Part shown: piece by piece, positions 44,186-53,543 of the stretch
How the letters are laid out: each line of letters starts with the position of its first letter
Position numbering within the stretch: the first letter of the stretch is position 1
Assembly (NCBI GenBank): GCA_016930085.1
Contig: JAFGHO010000029.1
Location: 1 to 64,000 of the forward strand
Source: Spirochaetales bacterium
GTDB taxonomy: Bacteria > Spirochaetota > Spirochaetia > SZUA-6 > JAFGRV01
DNA: 64,000 nucleotides
Direction of reading: 5' to 3'
The notes under the pieces: generated by a model
The model's database searches: none
Seen by the model: only the letters and a program-made list of their open reading frames with translations
What the model was told of the DNA's origin: nothing
Program-made: the position numbers and the translations under genes

Positions 44186-45346
44186 TTGAACTACTTTCTA
44201 ACAGAAGAACAGCAGATGATCAAAGATCTTGCTGCAAAAATCGCCAAAGAAAAAATAGAGCCTGTTGCATTGGAATACGATGAGGCGGGGATATTCCCCT
44301 GGGACATTGTCAAAATCATGGGCCAGTCCGATCTCTTCGGCGTCTTCATACCTGAAGAATACGGCGGCCTGGGCGGCGGTGTCTTTGAAATGTGTCTTGT
44401 TGTCGAGGAACTTTCAAAGGCATGCGGCGGTATTTCACTCTCCTACGCCGCATCCGCTTTGGGCACGATTCCCATCATCCTTTTCGGGAATGAGGAACAG
44501 AAGAAAAAATACCTGCCGCGGCTTGCAACGGGAGAAATTCTTGCCGCGTTCGCCCTCACCGAACCGGATGCGGGAAGCGATGCGGCCGCGATCAAAACGC
44601 GCGCCGAGCTCGACGGCGACAATTATATAATTAATGGCACCAAGCAGTGGATTACCAATGGGGGTGAAGCATTTATCAATACGGTCATCGTGATCACCGA
44701 TCCCTCACGCGGAGCGCGCGGCTCTTCGGCCATCCTGGTCGAAAAGGGAACGCCCGGATTCGAGTTCGGGAAAAAGGAAAACAAGATGGGAATCCGCGCT
44801 TCGGCGACCCGGGAACTTATTTTTCAGGACTGCAAGGTCCCGAAGGAAAATCTTCTGGGAAGGGAAGGCCAGGGTTTTCTTATCGCGATGAAGACCTTCG
44901 ACCAATCGAGACCGGGAGTCGCCTCACAGGCGGTCGGTATTGCCGCAGGCGCCCTGGAAAAGGCGGTCGCCTATTCCCGCGAACGGCACCAGAAAGGACA
45001 ACCCGTTTCCTCATTCCAGGGGATACAGTTTCTCCTCGCGGACATGGCGACGGAAGTCGAGGCGGCACGGGCGCTCACTCTCCAGGCCGCAAAGACCATC
45101 GACTCGGGTGTCAAAAACGTCTCGAAGATATCGTCCATGGCGAAACTCTTTGCTTCGGATACCGCAATGAAGGTCACAACGGACGCGGTGCAAGTCTTCG
45201 GCGGCTACGGGTACATGAAAGAGTACCCGGTGGAAAAGATGATGCGCGACGCGAAGATAACCCAGATCTACGAGGGGACCAACCAGATTCAGCGGGAAGT
45301 TATCGCACTTCAGCTTATCAAGGAAAGCGCACGGGGAAAGGATTGA
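44186..45346 (+). CDS. Acyl-CoA dehydrogenase (butyryl-CoA dehydrogenase type)
   Basis: A 386-residue FAD enzyme that interconverts short-chain acyl-CoA and enoyl-CoA. Signatures are FALTEPDAGSDAAAIKTRA (FAD and substrate loop), NGTKQWITNGGEA, and the C-terminal QVFGGYGYMKEYPVEKMMRD leading to IYEGTNQIQ, which holds the usual base-region Glu. Its best match in my memory is clostridial Bcd. TTG 44186 follows TATGGAGG at 8 bases and gives the normal family length; the frame starting at 44066 would add 40 non-family residues and run through the promoter. etfB follows after 4 bases. Confidence 0.94.
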   Translation: MNYFLTEEQQMIKDLAAKIAKEKIEPVALEYDEAGIFPWDIVKIMGQSDLFGVFIPEEYGGLGGGVFEMCLVVEELSKACGGISLSYAASALGTIPIILFGNEEQKKKYLPRLATGEILAAFALTEPDAGSDAAAIKTRAELDGDNYIINGTKQWITNGGEAFINTVIVITDPSRGARGSSAILVEKGTPGFEFGKKENKMGIRASATRELIFQDCKVPKENLLGREGQGFLIAMKTFDQSRPGVASQAVGIAAGALEKAVAYSRERHQKGQPVSSFQGIQFLLADMATEVEAARALTLQAAKTIDSGVKNVSKISSMAKLFASDTAMKVTTDAVQVFGGYGYMKEYPVEKMMRDAKITQIYEGTNQIQREVIALQLIKESARGKD

Positions 45347-45350
45347 ACAG

Positions 45351-46166
45351 GTGAAGGTGATAGTATGCATAAAACAGGTACCGGATACGACGAACGTCAA
45401 GATCAATCCCGAAACAAATACCCTCATCCGTGAAGGGGTCGAATCTATCATCAATCCGTTCGATATGTATGCCCTCGAAGAAGGCCTCCGTATCAAGGAA
45501 AAGTACGGGGGAGAAGTGATCGCCTTATCAATGGGCCCACCGCAGGTATCGATCTCACTGAAGGAGGCGATCAGCCTTGGAATCGATAATGCGTACCTCC
45601 TTTCCGACAGGGCTTTTGCAGGGTCGGATACCCTGGCAACGGCCTATACCCTTGCGGCGGGAATCAACGCACTGGACGGCGCGGATATCATTCTCATGGG
45701 CAAACAGGCGATCGACGGCGATACCGGACAGGTCGGTCCGGGGGTAGCCGAAAACCTTTCGCTTCCGCATATCACGGATGTGAGAAAAATCGAAGCGATA
45801 GACTCATCCGGTTATATCGTTGTAGAACGGCTGCTCGAAAACGGTTACCTGCGGTTGAAAACGAAACTTCCCGTGATTCTCACCGTTGTCAAGGAAATCA
45901 ACGAACCGCGGCTTCCCTCGCTGAAAGGGAAAATGCGTGCGAAAAAGGAAGAGGTCGCGGTCTGGACGAAAGACGACCTCGATGTCGATATGGAACGTAT
46001 CGGCCTGACCGGCTCTCCCACCCAGGTGATAAAAATCTTTACCCCGCCAAAACCGAGTGGAGGAAAAATATTTCAGGGAGAGCCCGGCGATATGGTCAAA
46101 CAGCTTATCGATCATCTGCACGCGGCGGGACTTCCTATGGGAACGAAGAAGGAGGACGCCTCATGA
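45351..46166 (+). CDS. etfB: Electron transfer flavoprotein, beta subunit
   Basis: A 271-residue ETF subunit. It opens MKVIVCIKQVPDTTNVKI, continues NPFDMYALEEGLRIKEKYGG, and has the nucleotide-binding DIILMGKQAIDGDTGQVGP. The KQVPDTT and NPFD pattern is the form seen in anaerobe ETFs that partner butyryl-CoA dehydrogenase and bifurcate electrons, where this subunit binds a second FAD instead of AMP. The GTG start is 4 bases past the dehydrogenase stop. Its own stop overlaps etfA as ATGA. Confidence 0.94.
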   Translation: MKVIVCIKQVPDTTNVKINPETNTLIREGVESIINPFDMYALEEGLRIKEKYGGEVIALSMGPPQVSISLKEAISLGIDNAYLLSDRAFAGSDTLATAYTLAAGINALDGADIILMGKQAIDGDTGQVGPGVAENLSLPHITDVRKIEAIDSSGYIVVERLLENGYLRLKTKLPVILTVVKEINEPRLPSLKGKMRAKKEEVAVWTKDDLDVDMERIGLTGSPTQVIKIFTPPKPSGGKIFQGEPGDMVKQLIDHLHAAGLPMGTKKEDAS

Positions 46167-47350
46167 GCGGAATCAAGGTGATTACTGAAAAATGTGTCGG
46201 CTGCGGGCTGTGCATCAAGGTGTGTCCCTATGCGGCGATCGCCCTCATCGACAAGAAAGCGGTGATCAACGAGAAATGCACACTCTGCGGGGCCTGTATC
46301 GATGCCTGTAAAAAATTCAATGCGATCGTCATTACGAGACGGACATTTGTCGGTCAGAAAACGGAAGATTATTCCGGCATCTGCCTGTACGCGGAGCACA
46401 GGCACGGGAAACTCTCCTCCGTGGTTCCCGAAATAATCGGTGTGGCGCGAAATCTCAAAGAAAGCAGAAACGTCCCCATCAGCGCGATTTTGGTCGGGCA
46501 CAAGGTAAAACCGCTTGCCGAAGAGATCATTTCATACGGGGTGGATGAAGTCTTTATGATCGACAACCCCCGGATCGGCGACTTTGCCGAAGATATCCAG
46601 GCGTCACTGGTTTCGGATATCATCATCGAAACAAAACCGGAAATATTTTTGGGCGGCGGAACGGTCATCGGCAGGTCGCTGCTGCCAAAAGTCGCGGCAA
46701 AGCTGCTTACCGGACTAACCGCCGATTGTACGGAGCTGGCCATGGATACGGCTGAAAACCTCCTGAAACAGACACGACCGGCTTTCGGGGGCAATATCAT
46801 GGCAACGATTCTCTGCAAAAACCACCGGCCGCAGATGGCGACGGTCCGTCACAAGGTGATGAAACCGGCCGCGCTGATCGACGGATACGAAGGGAAGATC
46901 ACGGAAATGAATCATATCCCGATTCCCGAAGCCCAGATAGAAGTGCTCGAGTTCGTCGAAGAGGAGACGGATACCGTCAATCTTTCCGAAGCCGACATCA
47001 TCGTTTCCGGGGGAAGGGGCGTCAGGGACCCCAAGAATTTCGCATTGATCGAAGAGCTCGCAAAGGCGCTGGGCGGCGCCGTCGGTGCTTCCCGTGCCGC
47101 GGTGGACGCGGACTGGATTCCGTACTCGCATCAGGTAGGACAGACCGGAAAAACGGTGAATCCCACGGTATATATCGCATGCGGTATTTCTGGGGCCATA
47201 CAGCACCTGGCGGGCATGAAAGGATCGGATATCATTGTGGCAATCAACTCGGATCCCCGTGCTCCGATTTTTGACGTGGCACACTATGGCATTGTCGGGA
47301 ATCTCTTTGAGGTCATCCCCGAATTCATCAGACAAATAAAGAGTTCATAG
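46163..47350 (+). CDS. etfA: Electron transfer flavoprotein alpha subunit with N-terminal ferredoxin domain
   Basis: A 395-residue ETF alpha subunit fused to a two-cluster ferredoxin. Residues 11-22 ([12 protein letters not shown]) and 39-50 ([12 protein letters not shown]) each supply four Cys for a 4Fe-4S cluster. The ETF core begins near 72, and the FAD domain shows [31 protein letters not shown] and [16 protein letters not shown]. Such ferredoxin-tagged alpha subunits occur in CarDE-type and related ETFs, where they help pass electrons to or from ferredoxin. Together with the dehydrogenase and EtfB it should form a bifurcating complex; the exact acyl substrate is not determined. Confidence 0.94.
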   Translation: MSGIKVITEKCVGCGLCIKVCPYAAIALIDKKAVINEKCTLCGACIDACKKFNAIVITRRTFVGQKTEDYSGICLYAEHRHGKLSSVVPEIIGVARNLKESRNVPISAILVGHKVKPLAEEIISYGVDEVFMIDNPRIGDFAEDIQASLVSDIIIETKPEIFLGGGTVIGRSLLPKVAAKLLTGLTADCTELAMDTAENLLKQTRPAFGGNIMATILCKNHRPQMATVRHKVMKPAALIDGYEGKITEMNHIPIPEAQIEVLEFVEEETDTVNLSEADIIVSGGRGVRDPKNFALIEELAKALGGAVGASRAAVDADWIPYSHQVGQTGKTVNPTVYIACGISGAIQHLAGMKGSDIIVAINSDPRAPIFDVAHYGIVGNLFEVIPEFIRQIKSS

Positions 47351-47360
47351 AGGGTCTTTT

Positions 47361-49766
47361 TTGAAACAAAAAAAACATGGTTCGCCTGAAACACTCTCCG
47401 TGGAAGAGCTTTCTCTGGATATTTCCATCGAGGATATCGAATCATGCCTCGAGACATCGGAGGAGTTCGAGATCATCGGTCAGCCCCGCGCTCTGAAAGC
47501 GTTGAAAATGGGAACGGAAATTCAGGCGAAAGGATATAATATCTTCGTCACGGGACTTTCGGGCACGGGAAAGCGAACCGCAATCAGAAAAATTCTCAAA
47601 AACGTCAGGTCGAGCAAAAAAAACCTCCGGGATATCGGCTATGTCTATAATTTCCGGAGACCGGACAGGCCGCGTGTGCTTTACTTTTCCAGAGGAGAGG
47701 GAAAGGCCTTTAAAAAGGACATGCATCAGCTTATCGAACATCTCAAATCGGCAATAAAATTGCGCCTCGAAAGCAGGATGTTTCAAACAAAAAAAGACAA
47801 AATCGTCAAGGTATTGGAGCAGAACGAAAACAGGAAACTCACCGAGTTCGAATCCCATCTTTCAAGGGAAGGGTTTCAGATCGTACAGATCGGGGAGGGA
47901 GACGAACAGGTCACCGATATCGTTCCCCTGTATCAGGGCCGTGCCGTGGATTTCGACGAATTGCAATCACTCGTCCAGTCGGGCGAGATCGACAGCTCGT
48001 ACTGGAATAAAACCAGGCAGAAATATTTCGAATACATGGACGAAATGAAAAAAATATTCAAGGTACTCAGGGCATCCAGGGCCGAAACCGATGAAAAAAT
48101 CCGCGATCTCGGTATACGGGAGACACGGCCCCTTATCGAAACTGAAATCGAACATCTGACGGGCAAATATTCAGGTGAGAAAATCAAGGAATACCTCGAG
48201 GATCTGTGCGAGGATATTTCCGAGAACATCTTTTTATTCACTCTGGGGTCACTTGAAAAAAACAGGGAAGGAAGATCCGCCCTGGTCCGCTACGGGGTGA
48301 ATATCGTTGTTGATAATGCCGACAGTACATCTGTGCCCATCATATTCGAACAGCACCCCACCTACACCAACCTCTTTGGTTCGATAGAATCCAGGGTCGA
48401 ACTGGGAGGTGAGGTAAAAACCAATTTTCTGATGATCAGGGCCGGCTCCCTCATTCACGCAAACGGCGGTTTCCTCGTCCTCAATGCGGACGATGTCCTG
48501 CGGGACGATTTCTGCTGGTTCAGCCTTAAAAACGCGCTTATGACCGGCAAGGTCGATATACAGCAGATCGAGGGCTCCGTGCTTATACCGGGGTCGAAAA
48601 TCAAGCCGGAAGCCTGCGATGTCGATGTGAAGGTCATCATTATCGGCAATCCCCATCTCTACGATATCCTCTATTCAATGGATGAAGACTTCCAGAAGCT
48701 CTTCAAAGTAAACGCGGAATTCGATTCGGTGATCGACAGAACCCCCGGCAACCTTCGGAGTTATGTTTCCTTTATTGTCCGTATCGCGGAGGAACACAAT
48801 CTCAAGCCGATTCGTCCGGACGGGATCGTGAGGGTGATCGAATACGGCATACGGATCGCGGAGCGAAAGGACTGTTTTTCAACAAGGTTTTCGATGATTT
48901 CCGACATTATCAAGGAATCGGATTACTGGGCGGGAAAGATGAAAAAAAAATACATCGACGAAGACGCCGTAAAGCGGGCGATCAGAGAAAGAAACTACCT
49001 TTTCAATCTGCCGGAAGAAAAAATCCGGGAACTTATCGTCAATGGGGATATCATTCTCTCTGTGGACGGAACGGCAGTGGGAAAGGTGAACGGCCTGAGT
49101 ATCTATGACAGGGGATATTATTCGTTCGGTAAACCCACGCTTATCACCGCGAGAATTTCTCCCGGCGATTCCGGCATTATCAACATCGAACGGGAATCCG
49201 GCCTTTCCGGGGAGTTTCACGACAAAGGCATTCTGATTCTCGAAGGCCTCCTCCGAAGCCGCTATACACGGGATTTCCCGCTTTCCGTAACGGCCAGTAT
49301 CTGTTTCGAACAATCCTACACGAATATCGACGGCGATTCGGCATCGTCAGCGGAAGTGTACGCCCTGTTGTCCGCCATCTCCAATGTCGGACTCAGGCAG
49401 GATATCGCCGTGACCGGAAGCGTCAACCAGATGGGAGAAATCCAGCCCATCGGGGGGGTAACGGAAAAAGTGGAAGGATTCTTCAATGTCTGCAAGCAGC
49501 GGAGGTTTACGGGAAACCAGGGGGTCATCATCCCCGTTCAGAATATCAAGAATCTCATCCTTTCGGAAGACGTCAAAAAAGAGATAAAGGGAGGTCGCTT
49601 TCATATCTACGCGATCCGGACCATTGACGAGGGCATCCAAATCCTGACCGGCATGGATGCCGGCGAGCGGGACGATTCGAAAAAATACCCCGAAGGCTCC
49701 CTTAACAGGCTTGTCGAAGACAGACTCAGAGAACTTGCCAAACGGGTCAAGGAATACAGCGGATAG
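47361..49766 (+). CDS. Lon-family ATP-dependent protease (AAA_32/LonC type)
   Basis: An 801-residue protease with an AAA-type ATPase and a C-terminal Lon peptidase domain. Walker A is VTGLSGTGKRTAIRKIL (near 65). A helical insertion (about 110-290) lies between Walker A and the Walker B-like GGFLVLNADDVLRDD, as in the YcbZ/LonH group, which lacks the usual Lon N-terminal substrate domain. The catalytic Ser is in DGDSASSAEVYALLSAI and the Lys in IQPIGGVTEKVEGFF. The TTG start 10 bases after etfA follows AGAGGG. Co-transcription with etfA is likely from the spacing, though the functions are not obviously connected. Confidence 0.92.
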   Translation: MKQKKHGSPETLSVEELSLDISIEDIESCLETSEEFEIIGQPRALKALKMGTEIQAKGYNIFVTGLSGTGKRTAIRKILKNVRSSKKNLRDIGYVYNFRRPDRPRVLYFSRGEGKAFKKDMHQLIEHLKSAIKLRLESRMFQTKKDKIVKVLEQNENRKLTEFESHLSREGFQIVQIGEGDEQVTDIVPLYQGRAVDFDELQSLVQSGEIDSSYWNKTRQKYFEYMDEMKKIFKVLRASRAETDEKIRDLGIRETRPLIETEIEHLTGKYSGEKIKEYLEDLCEDISENIFLFTLGSLEKNREGRSALVRYGVNIVVDNADSTSVPIIFEQHPTYTNLFGSIESRVELGGEVKTNFLMIRAGSLIHANGGFLVLNADDVLRDDFCWFSLKNALMTGKVDIQQIEGSVLIPGSKIKPEACDVDVKVIIIGNPHLYDILYSMDEDFQKLFKVNAEFDSVIDRTPGNLRSYVSFIVRIAEEHNLKPIRPDGIVRVIEYGIRIAERKDCFSTRFSMISDIIKESDYWAGKMKKKYIDEDAVKRAIRERNYLFNLPEEKIRELIVNGDIILSVDGTAVGKVNGLSIYDRGYYSFGKPTLITARISPGDSGIINIERESGLSGEFHDKGILILEGLLRSRYTRDFPLSVTASICFEQSYTNIDGDSASSAEVYALLSAISNVGLRQDIAVTGSVNQMGEIQPIGGVTEKVEGFFNVCKQRRFTGNQGVIIPVQNIKNLILSEDVKKEIKGGRFHIYAIRTIDEGIQILTGMDAGERDDSKKYPEGSLNRLVEDRLRELAKRVKEYSG

Positions 49767-49811
49767 TGCATTCGCAAACGACCGGACGAACGACCTATCA
49801 CCGTCTTACTC

Positions 49812-49839
49812 TTGACTTTTTTTTAAATACCGGTATAGT
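49812..49839 (+). promoter_or_regulatory. Promoter upstream of the HATPase-HDOD gene
   Basis: TTGACT (49812-49817), 16 bases and TATAGT (49834-49839). A short dyad CGTGA-TACG-TCACG (49860-49873) lies about 14 bases past the expected transcription start, in the leader before ATG 49899. Confidence 0.6.
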
Positions 49840-49898
49840 TTAAATTACCCGTTACGGGACGTGATACGTCACGCACATTATTCAAGGTAAAAAGCGAG

Positions 49899-51386
49899 AT
49901 GGTCGATAAACTGGGCAGCGCTGAGATCCGGAAGGCGATCAGCAATTCAATTCCCATCATTATAAAATCCTTTACCCTGTCACACGAAACGGAAATGTAT
50001 GTGGAAAAGATATTGGGAAAATTTCTTGTCGAACTGGGATATGAAAAACTGAAAAATCCCCTTTCCTACTGCCTCAAGGAACTTGCCGTTAACGCGAAAA
50101 AAGCGAATACGAAACGCGTCTATTTCGAGGAGAAGGACCTCGATATCGAAAACCAGGACGACTACCAGATCGGCATGAAAAACTTCAAGACGGAAACCCT
50201 CGACAATATCAATCATTATCTGGAGATGCAAAAACAGAAAGGCCTCTATATCAAAATCGTCTTTCAGACAAAAGGAAAATCATTTATCATATCGGTCCAT
50301 AACAATGTCACCATCAACCGGGTGGAACACATGAGGGTATTCGACAGGATCGCGCGGGCGAGGGCCTATAAATCGATTACCGACGCATTCAACACGGTGA
50401 TGGACAACACGGAGGGCGCCGGACTTGGTATTATCATTCTCATTCTCATGCTGAAAAAGATCGGACTGAGCGAAGACGCCTTCGAACTCGAAGTCAAAAA
50501 CGACGAGACAATTTCGCGGATCAGCGTTCCCTTTTCAAACATTCATGTCGAACAGGTCGATCTATTAACAAACGCGGTAGTGAAGGAGATCAATTCGCTT
50601 CCCAGTTTCCCGGATACGATACTGTACCTCCAGAAGCTGACCGCTGATCCGGAAGTCGATATCAATGAAATAGCGAAACACATCAAGGCGGACCCCGCAC
50701 TCACTGCGGAATTGCTCAAGCTCGTCAATTCTCCCATCTACCGTGTCGCCAAACGTATCGAAAGAATCGCGGACGCGGTCAAACTCGTAGGCATGCGGGC
50801 ATTACGGAATATTCTCTATTCCTACGGAACACAGACAATCCTTGAAAAAAAATACAGGGAGATGAAAGAGCTCTGGGAACACTCCTTCAGGGTCGCCACC
50901 TACGCGTATAACATCGCACGGAACAACGGATTGCGGGGAGATGTCCTCGATGACGTGTTTATCGGCGGCATTCTCCATGACCTCGGAAAAATCATCCTCT
51001 CCTCACTTCATCCGGATGTCGTCGACAAGATCGTGAAATATTGCATCGAAAAGGGAATTTCGATCAATCTCGTCGAAGATATCACCGTCGGACTCAATCA
51101 TGCCGAAACGGGAGCACAGATGGCGGAAAAATGGAGTTTCCCAAAACAACTCGTTGCCGCAATCAGATGGCATCATGAGCCGACCGCCGGACCCAGAGAA
51201 TACATGAATGTCATATTCCCCGTCTACCTCGCAAATTTCATTTGCAGCGTGGAAAAGGATATCGTGGTATTCGATCAATCAGACCCGGCGGTCCGCGCGT
51301 ATTTCAAATTGACCGATGAAGCAAAATTCAGGGAACTGACCTCGCGTCTTCAGAAATTGTTCGAAGACGGAAAAAAGACAATATAA
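49899..51386 (+). CDS. HATPase-HDOD fusion signalling protein
   Basis: A 495-residue cytosolic protein joining two signalling modules. Residues about 25-215 look like a GHKL ATPase: the N-box is CLKELAVNAKKANTKRV (Glu61, Asn65) and the glycine box is NTEGAGLGIIILI (173-177). There is no phosphoacceptor His domain. Residues about 222-420 are an HDOD domain (LPSFPDTILYLQKLTADPEV, LLKLVNSPIYRVAKRIERI) with an HD core that keeps GGILHDLGK and later His residues (LNHAETGAQMAEKW). HDOD proteins act in regulation of motility and stress. The fused ATPase could gate the HDOD partner contacts; that is inference. The glutaredoxin gene follows after 11 bases. Confidence 0.85.
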   Translation: MVDKLGSAEIRKAISNSIPIIIKSFTLSHETEMYVEKILGKFLVELGYEKLKNPLSYCLKELAVNAKKANTKRVYFEEKDLDIENQDDYQIGMKNFKTETLDNINHYLEMQKQKGLYIKIVFQTKGKSFIISVHNNVTINRVEHMRVFDRIARARAYKSITDAFNTVMDNTEGAGLGIIILILMLKKIGLSEDAFELEVKNDETISRISVPFSNIHVEQVDLLTNAVVKEINSLPSFPDTILYLQKLTADPEVDINEIAKHIKADPALTAELLKLVNSPIYRVAKRIERIADAVKLVGMRALRNILYSYGTQTILEKKYREMKELWEHSFRVATYAYNIARNNGLRGDVLDDVFIGGILHDLGKIILSSLHPDVVDKIVKYCIEKGISINLVEDITVGLNHAETGAQMAEKWSFPKQLVAAIRWHHEPTAGPREYMNVIFPVYLANFICSVEKDIVVFDQSDPAVRAYFKLTDEAKFRELTSRLQKLFEDGKKTI

Positions 51387-51397
51387 GGGAGACCGGT

Positions 51398-51625
51398 ATG
51401 GCTATTATCGTTTATTCGACCCCCGCATGCGGATTCTGCGGAAAGGTGAAAGACTACCTGAAGGAAAAAGGAGTCAAATTCACCGAATACAATGTCGCGA
51501 ATGACAGACAAAAAGCGGAAGAAATGGTGAGAAAATCGGGGCAGATGGGTGTCCCGGTCGTCGATATCAACGGCAAGATCATCGTGGGATTCAACAAACC
51601 GGAAATCGATAAGGCACTCAAATAG
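51398..51625 (+). CDS. Glutaredoxin-like protein
   Basis: A 75-residue thioredoxin-fold redox protein. The active site CGFC is in YSTPACGFCGKVKDYLKEKG and the cis-proline in GQMGVPVVDINGKIIVGF. It resembles the NrdH/YruB class, which is reduced by thioredoxin reductase or glutathione. AAGGGAG precedes the ATG and a terminator follows, so it is the last gene of the HATPase-HDOD transcript. No ribonucleotide reductase gene is nearby. Confidence 0.92.
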   Translation: MAIIVYSTPACGFCGKVKDYLKEKGVKFTEYNVANDRQKAEEMVRKSGQMGVPVVDINGKIIVGFNKPEIDKALK

Positions 51626-51669
51626 CGGTATCAAAGCGTAATTTAATGCAAGATATGACGGATTGACTG

Positions 51670-51691
51670 AAAGAAAGTCCGCTTTCTTTTT
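51670..51691 (+). terminator. Rho-independent terminator after the glutaredoxin gene
   Basis: AAAGAAAG (51670-51677), loop TCCG and CTTTCTTT (51682-51689) continue into a T run. The stem is AU-rich apart from two G-C pairs, so it may be weak. Confidence 0.55.
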
Positions 51692-51780
51692 GCACTTACG
51701 GCCCGGACATCTCACAAGCATTCAGCTGACATTATCGGGATTATTTCCCTTATCGGTCCTTTGATCGAAAAGGAGGATCC

Positions 51781-52098
51781 GTGATTATTCCCTTTGCCGT
51801 TATCGTTTTATTTATTCTTTCATTAATCCTCATCATCCAGAAAATGTCGTTACGAATATCGGTTTACAAAAGCAAAGAATTTCACACGGTTTTTGTTTAC
51901 GGGCTTGCGGTTTTATTTTTAATTCTTGAGTTGATCTGCCTATCCTCATCGTTGCTTCTCATGCTTGTGTTTCATACGTTCTTTCCCGGCATTATATTAT
52001 ATAGTATCGTCCTCATATTTCTGATAGTCAGCCGGAAAATACTTAAAAGGATCGACTACAGGTATGAACGGGGAACATACCCCGCACAGACGGCATGA
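51781..52098 (+). CDS. Small integral membrane protein
   Basis: A 105-residue protein with three hydrophobic segments (about 2-20, 38-58 and 60-85, for example FAVIVLFILSLILIIQ and VYGLAVLFLILELICL) and a basic, Tyr-containing tail. The GTG start follows AAAAGGAGGATCC, a strong ribosome site, which supports it as a real gene despite the lack of a recognisable family. It stands alone between a terminator and the serine hydrolase gene. Function unknown. Confidence 0.65.
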   Translation: MIIPFAVIVLFILSLILIIQKMSLRISVYKSKEFHTVFVYGLAVLFLILELICLSSSLLLMLVFHTFFPGIILYSIVLIFLIVSRKILKRIDYRYERGTYPAQTA

Positions 52099-52287
52099 TA
52101 TATTATGCGGTAATTCATCCAGTTAAACCGGCCGGAATTCTATCGCGATGCCGGCACATCTGCGGACATCACGCCCGGTAATTGCCGTTAAATGATGCAC
52201 CATTCCGCCTGACGCCGGTTTATTCTGTAAAAACGGATGATAATCGAATAAAAAGGTCATTTCGATCATTGACAATGATCCCGTTCA

Positions 52288-53490
52288 ATGAAAAATTTAA
52301 TTATGAAAATAAACAAAAAACAAACCGGCAGTCCATATGACCTGCGTCATACATGCCGATTCTCTTCTTTTAATTTTCTTATCATCCTTGTTCTTTCCAT
52401 AGTAACCGGCTGTACGCAATGCAGCTCCGCACCGGACCCGGAAGTCCTTGCGAAAATCGATTACACACCGCATGTACAGGACGACGGCTGGAAAACATCC
52501 ACTCCCGAAGAACAGGGTGTCGATCCGATGCTGCTTGCGCGGCTTTATTACAATGCGATGAACGTCGAGTCGATATACGGCCTTCTTGTCGTAAAAAACG
52601 GCTTTATTATCGCAGAAGACTATTACAACAAGGGCGCGATCTGGATAAAGAACAGCCTGCAGTCGGTAACGAAAAGCTTCGTTTCCGCGCTGGTGGGAAT
52701 TGCCGTACAACAGGGGCACATCACGGGAATAAACGAGAAGATGATGTCATTCTTTCCGGAACTGGCCGCACGCATAAAGGACGAACGCAAAAAACAAATT
52801 ACGATACGGCACATGCTTCAGATGCGCGCCGGGTACCCCTGGGAGGAGTCGACCCCGAAATTATTCGAACTCCTGTATCACGGATTCCGGCCCTCCGATC
52901 TGATCGATGTGCCCCTCATTAAGGACCCGGGGTCTTCGTTTCACTACAGCAACCTGACATCACACCTTTTGGGCGTCATTGTCGCAAGGGCGGTGAAAAC
53001 CGATCTCAGGGCGTTTGCCGGAGAACATCTTTTTTCACCGCTCGGCATCGATCCCGGAAAATGGACGCAGGACTGGGAAGGGTATTACCTCGGTCACGCC
53101 GAACTCCACCTGACAGCCCGCGATATGGCGAAATTCGGCCTGCTGTATCTCAATGACGGTGCGTATAACGGCGCACAGATCGTGCCCGCCGCCTGGATCG
53201 CCGAATCGCTTGAAGTGTATTCAAAAAACGCGTGGCAGTACCACGTCGGCAGGAACTTCCGGGATATCGGCTACGGGTATCAATGGTGGTCGGTCACGTC
53301 GGGGAAGCATACCTACAGTCTCGCGTGGGGACACGGCGGCCAGCAGATCGCGTTTTTAAAAAAGCTGAATATGGTCATTGTCGTTGCGGCTGATCCCCAG
53401 TATGGGAAACACGGCGATACATCGTGGAGGCATGAAAGAGCGAACCTCAATCTGGTCGCCGATTTCATCACAACACTCCCGGAGGAATAA
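52288..53490 (+). CDS. Serine hydrolase of the beta-lactamase class C fold, lipoprotein
   Basis: A 400-residue exported protein. The signal region (about 25-47) ends in a lipobox-like SIVTGC, so the mature form should be lipid-anchored. The penicillin-binding-protein-type triad is present: SVTK (nucleophile Ser and Lys, in NSLQSVTKSFVSALVGIA), YSN in FHYSNLTSHLLGV, and HGG in WGHGGQQIAFL in place of KTG. These features fit the family containing class C beta-lactamases, esterases and D-amino-acid peptidases; the substrate cannot be told. No clear ribosome site precedes ATG 52288, and the second ATG at 52303 is possible. Confidence 0.88.
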   Translation: MKNLIMKINKKQTGSPYDLRHTCRFSSFNFLIILVLSIVTGCTQCSSAPDPEVLAKIDYTPHVQDDGWKTSTPEEQGVDPMLLARLYYNAMNVESIYGLLVVKNGFIIAEDYYNKGAIWIKNSLQSVTKSFVSALVGIAVQQGHITGINEKMMSFFPELAARIKDERKKQITIRHMLQMRAGYPWEESTPKLFELLYHGFRPSDLIDVPLIKDPGSSFHYSNLTSHLLGVIVARAVKTDLRAFAGEHLFSPLGIDPGKWTQDWEGYYLGHAELHLTARDMAKFGLLYLNDGAYNGAQIVPAAWIAESLEVYSKNAWQYHVGRNFRDIGYGYQWWSVTSGKHTYSLAWGHGGQQIAFLKKLNMVIVVAADPQYGKHGDTSWRHERANLNLVADFITTLPEE

Positions 53491-53543
53491 GGGGCGGAAA
53501 ACAATAGTTTTTCTGCTTGATTAAATGTACCGGATATAATAAA

